This document shows, in pieces, positions 6,096 through 11,901 of a DNA stretch of 11,901 nucleotides; position 1 is the stretch's first letter, and every line of letters begins with the position of its first letter. The position numbers were made by a program, and so were the translations under genes. Source of the stretch: DASSBR01 sp035708085 (GTDB lineage Bacteria; Pseudomonadota; Gammaproteobacteria; Natronospirales; DASSBR01). A model generated the notes under the pieces. The model was not told the origin of the DNA. It ran no database searches and worked only from the letters and a program-made list of their open reading frames with translations. The stretch covers positions 1-11,901 of the forward strand of contig DASSTE010000030.1 in the NCBI GenBank assembly GCA_035708085.1. Reading direction: 5' to 3'.

Positions 6096-6133
6096 AGGTT
6101 CGGGACGCTCAAAATCACCAGGAGTTTTTCCAG

Positions 6134-7426
6134 ATGAGCAACAAGACATACAAATTGACTGGCCCGGAGGGTGGTGAATCGATCGAACTTGAAGGCCGCA
6201 CGCCCGCCATCGGCGCGCCCGCGTTCGATATCACCAGGTTGTACAACCAGCATCACTTGCTGGCGTTCGATCCCGGCTTCAAATCGACGGCGAGCTGCGA
6301 GAGCGCCATCACCTACATCGACGGTGAGAACGGCGTGCTGCTCTACCGCGGCTACCCGATCGAGCAGCTCGCGCACCAGAGCAGCTTCCTGGAAGTGAGC
6401 TACCTGCTGCTGAACGGCGAGCTGCCGAGCGCCGACGAACTCGCGCGCTTCGAAGACGCGCTGAACAACCATTCGATGCTCAACGAGTCGCTGCGCCGCT
6501 TCTACAACGGCTTTCACTACGATGCGCCGCCGATGGCGATGATGACCGCCGTGGTCGGCTCGCTGTCGGCGTTCTACCACGACAGCATGGACATCCATAA
6601 CCCGGCCGACCGCGACCTGTTCGCGCACCGGATCATCGCCAAGATGCCGACGATGGCGGCCGCGGCTTACAAGCGCTCGGTCGGCCAGCCGTTCGTCTAC
6701 CCGCGCAACGATCTCGGCTACTGCGAGAACCTGCTCAACATGTTCTTCTCGGTGCCGAGCGACAAGTACGAAATCGACGAAGTCGCGGCCCAGGCGCTCG
6801 ACCTGCTGTTCATCCTGCATGCCGACCACGAGCAGAACGCCAGCGCGTCGACCGTGCGCCTGGCCGGCAGCTCCGGCACCAACCCGTACGCCGCGATCGC
6901 GGCCGGCATTGCCTGCCTGTGGGGTCCGGCGCACGGCGGCGCCAACGAGAAAGTGCTGGCGATGCTCAACCAGATCGGCAACGCGAGCAACATCGACAAG
7001 TTCATCGCCCGCGCCAAGGATTCGAATGATCCGTTCCGGCTGATGGGCTTCGGCCACCGCGTGTACAAGAACTTCGACCCGCGTGCGACGGTCATCAAGG
7101 ACATGTGCCACAAGGTCCTCGACCGGCTTGGCCAGAAGGACGACCCGCTGCTGGAGCTTGCGCTCAAACTGGAGGAAATCGCGCTCAAGGACGAGTACTT
7201 CATCGAGAAGAAGCTGTACCCGAACGTCGATTTCTATTCGGGCATCATTTACAAGGCGCTCGGCATTCCCACCGACATGTTCACGGTGATGTTTGCGATC
7301 GCACGCACCGTCGGCTGGGTCGCGCACTGGCGCGAGATGGTGTCGCAGAAGATGCCGATCGGTCGGCCACGGCAGCTTTACACGGGGCCGCAGAAACGCG
7401 ACTACGTCGAGATAGGCAAACGATAG
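6134..7426 (+). CDS. gltA: Citrate synthase (type II, Gram-negative form)
   Basis: A 430-residue enzyme joining acetyl-CoA and oxaloacetate to citrate, the entry step of the TCA cycle, in the cytoplasm. Catalytic residues are visible: H267 in GPAHGGANE, H308 in GFGHRVYKNFDPRA, and D366 in YPNVDFYSG. H232 lies in LHADHEQNAS, and SAITYIDGENGVLLYRGYPI (57-76) is the family signature. Length and the extra N-terminal domain fit the hexameric, NADH-regulated type of Gram-negative bacteria (family knowledge). The start ATG 6134 has AGGAG at 6120-6124 with 9 nt spacing. The reading frame is open far upstream into the nuclease gene, but those residues are not citrate synthase. It is probably transcribed from its own promoter near 5971, with a structured leader. 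No classic terminator follows; the inverted repeat at 7455-7521 is the only candidate. Confidence 0.98.
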   Translation: MSNKTYKLTGPEGGESIELEGRTPAIGAPAFDITRLYNQHHLLAFDPGFKSTASCESAITYIDGENGVLLYRGYPIEQLAHQSSFLEVSYLLLNGELPSADELARFEDALNNHSMLNESLRRFYNGFHYDAPPMAMMTAVVGSLSAFYHDSMDIHNPADRDLFAHRIIAKMPTMAAAAYKRSVGQPFVYPRNDLGYCENLLNMFFSVPSDKYEIDEVAAQALDLLFILHADHEQNASASTVRLAGSSGTNPYAAIAAGIACLWGPAHGGANEKVLAMLNQIGNASNIDKFIARAKDSNDPFRLMGFGHRVYKNFDPRATVIKDMCHKVLDRLGQKDDPLLELALKLEEIALKDEYFIEKKLYPNVDFYSGIIYKALGIPTDMFTVMFAIARTVGWVAHWREMVSQKMPIGRPRQLYTGPQKRDYVEIGKR

Positions 7427-7454
7427 CCGACAGGGTGCGGTACGAATTCGGCCT

Positions 7455-7533
7455 TAGTCGCTAGTGCTGAGTCGCCAGGACTAAGTAAAGAAATCCGAGT
7501 CCCACTCAATACTAGCGACTAGCGACTAGCGAG
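7455..7533. repeat. Intergenic inverted repeat with AGCGACT heptamers
   Basis: Left arm TAGTCGCTAGTGCTGAGT (7455-7472) and right arm ACTCAATACTAGCGACTA (7504-7521) pair at 16 of 18 positions, and one of the two mismatches is a wobble pair on each strand. An inner stem GGACT/AGTCC (7478-7482 with 7498-7502) lies in the 31-nt loop. The right arm continues as tandem heptamers AGCGACT (7514-7520, 7521-7527) and a partial third (7528-7532). The element sits between convergent gltA and the unknown gene and supplies the latter's last codons and stop. It has no T tract, so terminator function is uncertain. Confidence 0.65.
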
Positions 7534-8133
7534 GAGGCCTTCGACCTCCTCGAGCCTCGCCCGCCGCATCGGCTTGCCGTCGACCGGGCTCGCCGGCGCC
7601 TGGCGCATCGCGTTGTAGGGAAACACGGCCGCTTCTATGACCACGTCACCGAGCATGAAGCAATACAACGGGTAATGCTGGCCTTCGCCGCGCGGCTGCT
7701 TCAGCCGGCGCTCGTCGAGCTCGTACTGAATCCGGCGCTCCATCAGGTGAATCGCCACCTGCTCGGGCGCGTCGGCAAACAGGTGCAGTTGCACCGGCGC
7801 GTACTCGGCGGCGAGGCCGCTCAATACTCCGCCCACCAACCGCGGCTCAAACGGCGCGAGCAGGTGCATCGCGCGGCGCGCGGCTTCGCGCAATTCGCGC
7901 AGGCGCTGCTCGTGGCTGTCGGCGTGAAACAACCGATGATGTTCGGCTAACGCGTCTTCAATCTCGCGATTGGTCGGCAGGTTACGGCTGCGCGCGTCCA
8001 TCCCCAGGCGCTCGGTGGCCTTGCGCTTGGCGAGCAGGAAATCCCGTACGCCCTCCTCGGCCAGTATCCTGGCCGCTTCCTGCGCGATTCGCAGTCGATC
8101 CGCCTGATCGGTCCGCGAAACATACTTGTTCAT
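7519..8133 (-). CDS. Uncharacterised protein, possible degenerate nucleotidyltransferase fold
   Basis: I do not recognise a function for this 204-residue soluble protein. It lacks a signal peptide or membrane segment. Residues 10-48 are helical and charged (DRLRIAQEAARILAEEGVRD, LLAKRKATERLG); 55-92 form another helical stretch. The core at 97-122 (PRLVGGVLSGLAAEYAPVQLHLFAD) has the layout of a minimal pol-beta-type nucleotidyltransferase, a glycine-serine turn followed by a strand. The catalytic aspartate pair is replaced by V-x-L, so activity is doubtful. A later strand GDVVIEAAVF and a conserved-looking SPVDGKPMRRA follow. ATG 8133 has a strong GAGGA. It begins 14 bp after the peptidase stop, implying one operon. 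The last residues (LASR) and the TAG come from the heptamer repeat. Confidence 0.8.
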   Translation of the reverse strand: MNKYVSRTDQADRLRIAQEAARILAEEGVRDFLLAKRKATERLGMDARSRNLPTNREIEDALAEHHRLFHADSHEQRLRELREAARRAMHLLAPFEPRLVGGVLSGLAAEYAPVQLHLFADAPEQVAIHLMERRIQYELDERRLKQPRGEGQHYPLYCFMLGDVVIEAAVFPYNAMRQAPASPVDGKPMRRARLEEVEGLLASR

Positions 8134-8147
8134 CTTTTCCTCGCTGG

Positions 8148-10316
8148 TTACTGTCCCGGTACCGGCATGTCGAGCGCGTGCACCAGGAACGCGTACTGGT
8201 CGGCAATTTCCTCAATCTGCATCCACGTCGGCTTGCCGGCGCCATGGCCGGCGCGCGTTTCGATGCGGATCAGCACCGGGTTGTCGCAGCCCTGGGCGTG
8301 CTGCATCGCCGCTGCAAACTTGTAACTGTTCCATGGCGCGACGCGGTTGTCGTGGTCGGCCGTGGTAATCAGCGTCGGCGGGTAGCACGTGCCCGGCTTC
8401 GTATTCTCCACCGGCGAATAGGCGTAGAGCGCCTCGAACATCTTCTTGCTGTCGTGCGACGTGCCGTAGTCGCTGGCCCAACCGGCGGCGTTCGCATTCG
8501 CCGTCTGGTAGCGCAGCATGTCCATCACGCCCACCGCCGGCAGCGCCGCGCCGAACAATTGCGGCTGCTGCGTCAGCACCGCGCCGATCAGCAAGCCACC
8601 GTTCGACGCGCCGTGAATCGCGAGTTTGTGGGGGTTGGTATAACCGTGGCTCTCAAGATACTTCGCCGCGTAGATAAAGTCGTCGAACACGTTCTGCTTG
8701 TTGAGCTTGGTGCCGGCGAGGTGCCAGGCCTGACCGTACTCGCCGCCGCCGCGCAGGTTCGCCATCGCGAATACGCCGCCCATTTCCAGCCAGGCGAGGC
8801 GCGCCGGACTGTAGTACGGCGTCAGCGAGATATCGAAGCCGCCGTAGCCGTAAAGCAGCGTCGGGTTGTTGCCGTCGAGCTTCAGCCCCTTCTTGTGGAC
8901 GATGAACATCGGCACGCGGGTGCCGTCCTTGCTGTGATAGAACACCTGGTCGACGACAAACGAGTCCAGATTATCCACCGGTACGTCGGGCTTCCGATAG
9001 ACGGTGCTCGTGCCGCTCGCGATGTCGTAGCGATAAATCGTCGGCGGCGTCGTGAAGCTGGTGTACATGTAGAACGTCTGCTTCGCATCGGCCGGACCTT
9101 CGAAACCGCCCGCGCTGCCGATACCGGGCAGATCGACGTCGCGCAGATGATCGCCGAAGTGGTTGTACACCCGCACCAGCGAGTGCGCGTCCTTGAGGTA
9201 TTCGGCGAAGAACTCGCCACCGGTGTAGTGCACCGCACTCAAGGTCTCGGCCTGCTCCGGAATAATCGTGCGCCAGTCCTCGGGTGCCGGCGAACGCACG
9301 TCGATAGCGATTACGCGGCCGCGCGGCGCATCATTGGTCGTCTCAAAATAGAACACCGGGCCGTCGTTGCCGATATAGGTGTAGAGCGCGTCCCAGTCGT
9401 CGAGCAGCTTCACGACTGCCGCGTCGGGCTTGTCCAGTTCTTTGTAATAAACCGCGTTGGCGTTGTAGCCCTCTTCGACGTTGATGATCACGTAGTGACC
9501 GTCCTCGGTGACGGTCGCGTACGGCTGCTGCTTCGGATGATCGGGCAGCGCGTAGACTTCGAGATCGGCGCTCTGCGCCGTGCCGAGCTTGTGAAAGTAG
9601 ATACTGACCGGCTTCGAACCATCGGCCTTGCCATCGGGACCCACCGGATAACGGCTGTAATAAAAGCCGCTGTCGTCGGGCGCCCAGGCGGCGTCGGTGA
9701 ACTTGGTGTAATCGATCACGTCGGGCAGATCTTCGCCCGTCGCGACGTTGCGCACGTGCAGGGTCGTCCAGTCGGAGCCGCCGTTGGAGACGGCATAGGC
9801 AATCAGCTTGCCATCCCAACTCGGCATCCAGCGCGCCAGCGAGTTGGTCCCGTCGGCGCGGAATTTGTTCGGGTCGATCAATACGCGGCCGGGCTTGGCA
9901 GGGTCGTCAGTCACGTACAGGACGCTCTGGTCCTGCAGGCCGTCGTTGTGCGTATAAAAATACTCGCCGCCGCGCTCGAACGGCGCGCTCCAGCGCTCGT
10001 ATTTCCACAGCGACGTCAGACGCTGCTTGATCCAGTCCTGCCCCGGCAGGTTTTTAAGGTACGGGAGCGTCAGCGCGTTTTCTTCCTTGACCCACTGCTG
10101 CACTTCCGGAGAATCGAGGTTTTCCATCCATTGATATGGAGCGGGAACATCGACGCCGAAGTAGGTATCGACGCGGTCGGAGCGGCGGGCAGACGGATAG
10201 GTCATGGCGTTATTATCGGCTTTCGGGACAGTGGGTTGGGCAGGCTTCCAGGCGCAGCCGGCAACGGTAACAGCGGCACAGACCGCCACGAGTGCGGGCA
10301 CAAGTATTTTAGTCAT
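8148..10316 (-). CDS. Prolyl oligopeptidase (S9A), lipoprotein
   Basis: A 722-residue serine peptidase that cuts short peptides after proline. The start chosen is ATG 10316, preceded by GGAG with 5 nt spacing; an in-frame ATG 22 codons upstream (10382) would bury the signal peptide. Residues 1-20 plus C21 form a lipoprotein signal (lipobox VAGC). A22 at +2 predicts outer-membrane anchoring by the usual rule. The seven-bladed propeller covers about 110-470 and the alpha/beta-hydrolase the rest: YGYGGF (489-494), LRGGGEYG (521-528), S571 in GASNGG, D656 and substrate-binding R658 in TADHDNRV, and H691 in RAGHGAG. These match S554, D641, R643 and H680 of porcine POP. Length fits the family plus a leader. 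It is first in a probable two-gene operon with the gene at 7519. No convincing promoter was found; a 10-bp palindrome GCAAATTTGC lies upstream at 10360-10369. Confidence 0.96.
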   Translation of the reverse strand: MTKILVPALVAVCAAVTVAGCAWKPAQPTVPKADNNAMTYPSARRSDRVDTYFGVDVPAPYQWMENLDSPEVQQWVKEENALTLPYLKNLPGQDWIKQRLTSLWKYERWSAPFERGGEYFYTHNDGLQDQSVLYVTDDPAKPGRVLIDPNKFRADGTNSLARWMPSWDGKLIAYAVSNGGSDWTTLHVRNVATGEDLPDVIDYTKFTDAAWAPDDSGFYYSRYPVGPDGKADGSKPVSIYFHKLGTAQSADLEVYALPDHPKQQPYATVTEDGHYVIINVEEGYNANAVYYKELDKPDAAVVKLLDDWDALYTYIGNDGPVFYFETTNDAPRGRVIAIDVRSPAPEDWRTIIPEQAETLSAVHYTGGEFFAEYLKDAHSLVRVYNHFGDHLRDVDLPGIGSAGGFEGPADAKQTFYMYTSFTTPPTIYRYDIASGTSTVYRKPDVPVDNLDSFVVDQVFYHSKDGTRVPMFIVHKKGLKLDGNNPTLLYGYGGFDISLTPYYSPARLAWLEMGGVFAMANLRGGGEYGQAWHLAGTKLNKQNVFDDFIYAAKYLESHGYTNPHKLAIHGASNGGLLIGAVLTQQPQLFGAALPAVGVMDMLRYQTANANAAGWASDYGTSHDSKKMFEALYAYSPVENTKPGTCYPPTLITTADHDNRVAPWNSYKFAAAMQHAQGCDNPVLIRIETRAGHGAGKPTWMQIEEIADQYAFLVHALDMPVPGQ

Positions 10317-10447
10317 GACGACTCCGGGAAAAGCGAACCTGTGGTATCCCCTTAGTTTCGCAAATTTGCCTTGCGTCTGCACGGTTGTAGTGGGGGCGAT
10401 GGGGTAGCTTCTTCCGAAAGACGTCCGTTAGCCCATCCATGGGGGCT

Positions 10448-10478
10448 AAAAAAAGCCCCGCACGAAGCGGGGCTTTTT
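10448..10478 (-). terminator. groEL intrinsic terminator
   Basis: A perfect 8-bp stem AGCCCCGC (10454-10461) and GCGGGGCT (10467-10474) with a 5-nt loop. On the minus strand it is followed by seven T (10454-10448), and on the plus strand by five T, so it could work in both directions. It begins about 30 bp after the groEL stop and shields the divergent-side peptidase gene from read-through. Confidence 0.9.
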
Positions 10479-10503
10479 CTGATTGCCTGATGCGCCGAAA
10501 GGC

Positions 10504-11901
10504 TTACATCATGCCGCCCATGCCGCCCATGTCGGGGGCGCCACCGGCCGGCTCTTCTTCCTTCGGCAACTCGGCGATCATCGCCTCCGTCGTGATGAGC
10601 AGACCCGCCACCGACGCCGCATTCTGCAGCGCGGTACGCGTGACCTTGGTCGGATCGAGAATGCCGAGCTCGACCATATCGCCGTACTGGCCCGTCGAGG
10701 CGTTGAAGCCGTAGTTGGCCTGGTTCTTCTGAACCTCGGCCAGCACGACATCAGCCGCACCGCCGGTGTTGACGACGATCTGGCGCAGCGGCTCTTCCAT
10801 CGCCCGGCGCAGAATCGCGATACCGGTGTTCTGCTCGTCGTTGTCGCCCTTCAGGCTTTCCAGGCCCTTCAGCGCGCGCACCAGCGCCACGCCGCCGCCC
10901 GGAACGATGCCTTCCTCGACGGCCGCACGGGTCGCGTGCAGGGCGTCTTCGACACGCGCCTTCTTTTCCTTCATCTCGACTTCGGTCGCGGCGCCGACTT
11001 TGATGACGGCCACACCGCCGGCCAGCTTGGCGACGCGCTCCTGCAGCTTCTCCTTGTCGTAATCGGAGGTCGCTTCCTCGATCTGCTTGCGGATCTGCTC
11101 GACGCGGCCCTTGATGTCCTCGCCCTTGCCGCCGCCGTCGACGATCGTGGTGTTTTCCTTGGTGATCTGCACCTTCTTGGCGGTGCCGAGATCGTTCAGG
11201 GTCGCCTTCTCGAGCGACAGGCCGACTTCCTCGGAGATCACGGTGCCGCCGGTCAGGGTGGCGATGTCTTCGAGCATAGCCTTGCGGCGGTCGCCGAAGC
11301 CCGGCGCCTTGACGGCTGCAACCTTGACGATGCCGCGAATGGTGTTGACCACCAGCGTCGCCAGCGCTTCGCCTTCGACGTCTTCGGCGACAATCAGCAG
11401 CGGACGGCTGGACTTGGCAACCGCTTCCAGCACCGGCAGCAGATCGCGAATGTTCGAGATCTTCTTGTCGTGCAGCAGGATGTACGGGTTTTCAAGCTCC
11501 GCGCTCATGCTCTGCTGGTTGTTGATGAAGTACGGCGAGAGATAACCGCGGTCGAACTGCATGCCCTCGACGACTTCAAGATCGTTCTCGAGGCCCGAGC
11601 CTTCCTCGACCGTGATCACGCCTTCCTTGCCGACCTTGTCCATCGCCTCGGAGATGAGCTTGCCGATGTGCTCGTCGCCGTTGGCGGAAATGGTGCCGAC
11701 CTGCGCGATCTCGTCGTTCCTCGTCACCTTGCGGGCGCTTCGCTTCAACTCCTGCACGATCGCCGCGACGGCGATGTCGATGCCGCGCTTCAAATCCATC
11801 GGGTTCATGCCGGCGGCGACCGCCTTCATGCCCTCGCGGATCATCGCCTGCGCCAGCACGGTCGCGGTGGTGGTGCCGTCACCGGCGTTGTCGGAAGTCT
11901 T
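10504..11901 (-). CDS. groEL: 60 kDa chaperonin GroEL (3' part, truncated by window edge)
   Basis: This is the subunit of the double-ring ATP-driven folding chaperone. The frame is open to the window edge. It begins at the equivalent of about residue 80 of E. coli GroEL (KTSDNAGDGTTTATVLAQAM) and contains 465 residues. The apparent ATG at 11859 is internal. Visible landmarks: GDGTTT with the ATP-site aspartate D87 equivalent; the apical domain (QFDRGYLSPYF, KAPGFGDRRKAML); EDALHATRAAVEEG with the D398 equivalent needed for ATP hydrolysis; GGGVALVRAL; ILDPTKVTRTALQNAASVAG; and a flexible C-terminal tail ending MGGMGGMM. All are canonical with no frameshift. groES and the heat-shock promoter would lie outside the window to the right. 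The stop is followed by a strong terminator. Confidence 0.98.
   Translation of the reverse strand, partial: KTSDNAGDGTTTATVLAQAMIREGMKAVAAGMNPMDLKRGIDIAVAAIVQELKRSARKVTRNDEIAQVGTISANGDEHIGKLISEAMDKVGKEGVITVEEGSGLENDLEVVEGMQFDRGYLSPYFINNQQSMSAELENPYILLHDKKISNIRDLLPVLEAVAKSSRPLLIVAEDVEGEALATLVVNTIRGIVKVAAVKAPGFGDRRKAMLEDIATLTGGTVISEEVGLSLEKATLNDLGTAKKVQITKENTTIVDGGGKGEDIKGRVEQIRKQIEEATSDYDKEKLQERVAKLAGGVAVIKVGAATEVEMKEKKARVEDALHATRAAVEEGIVPGGGVALVRALKGLESLKGDNDEQNTGIAILRRAMEEPLRQIVVNTGGAADVVLAEVQKNQANYGFNASTGQYGDMVELGILDPTKVTRTALQNAASVAGLLITTEAMIAELPKEEEPAGGAPDMGGMGGMM

Noticed and set aside
5957..7327. 456-codon minus-strand frame opposite gltA
   Set aside because: It is antisense shadow of citrate synthase; the product has no domain-like sequence and no ribosome-binding site was seen.
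8178..10355. 725-codon open frame on the plus strand opposite the prolyl oligopeptidase
   Set aside because: It is a mirror of the peptidase gene with Arg/Val/His-rich filler sequence and no recognisable motif. The minus-strand frame has the full catalytic triad.
1..11901. Mobile element, CRISPR array, toxin-antitoxin or defence system
   Set aside because: No transposase, integrase, phage protein, spaced repeat array or small paired ORFs with matching motifs were found on either strand; the gene content is housekeeping and envelope functions.

Overview
The window is an ordinary-looking, GC-rich (by eye clearly above 60%) proteobacterial chromosome segment. It most resembles Gammaproteobacteria of the Xanthomonadales/Rhodanobacteraceae type. 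This is inferred from three things: the large TonB-dependent receptor with cysteine-paired loops, the lipoprotein-type prolyl oligopeptidase followed by a small uncharacterised protein, and the hexameric-type citrate synthase and GroEL sequences. No sequence search was run, so the taxonomic call is tentative. There is no transposase, integrase, phage gene, CRISPR array, tRNA or rRNA.

Layout. On the left, the 5' part of a flavin-dependent, phytoene-desaturase-like oxidoreductase (minus strand, runs off the left edge) is divergent from a 949-residue TonB-dependent outer-membrane receptor (plus, TTG start). The receptor meets a PEBP/YbhB-type secreted protein tail to tail, and their stop codons overlap. 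That gene follows a Skp/OmpH periplasmic chaperone gene by 36 bp on the minus strand. A 559-bp gene-free region (4386-4944) then separates skp from rpmE (plus). It is the most interesting stretch here. It holds three perfect TTATNCACA DnaA boxes, two of them forming a near-continuous dyad. It also holds a good sigma70 promoter firing towards skp, a terminator-like hairpin in the skp leader, a Z-DNA-like alternating tract and the rpmE promoter.

To the right on the plus strand lie rpmE (zinc-type ribosomal protein L31), a secreted thermonuclease-family protein whose start region overlaps the rpmE terminator, and gltA (citrate synthase) with its own roughly 150-nt structured leader. A repeat-rich intergenic hairpin at about 7455-7533 separates gltA from a convergent minus-strand pair: a lipoprotein prolyl oligopeptidase and, 14 bp downstream, a 204-residue protein of unknown function that may be a degenerate nucleotidyltransferase fold. 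The right edge is the 3' 85% of groEL (minus), ending in a strong intrinsic terminator.

Functional themes are envelope and periplasm (receptor, Skp, PEBP protein, lipoprotein peptidase, secreted nuclease) mixed with housekeeping genes (rpmE, gltA, groEL). I see no defence system or other novel multi-gene system. The unusual signals are regulatory: the DnaA-box cluster, the skp leader, the nuclease/terminator overlap and the intergenic repeat.
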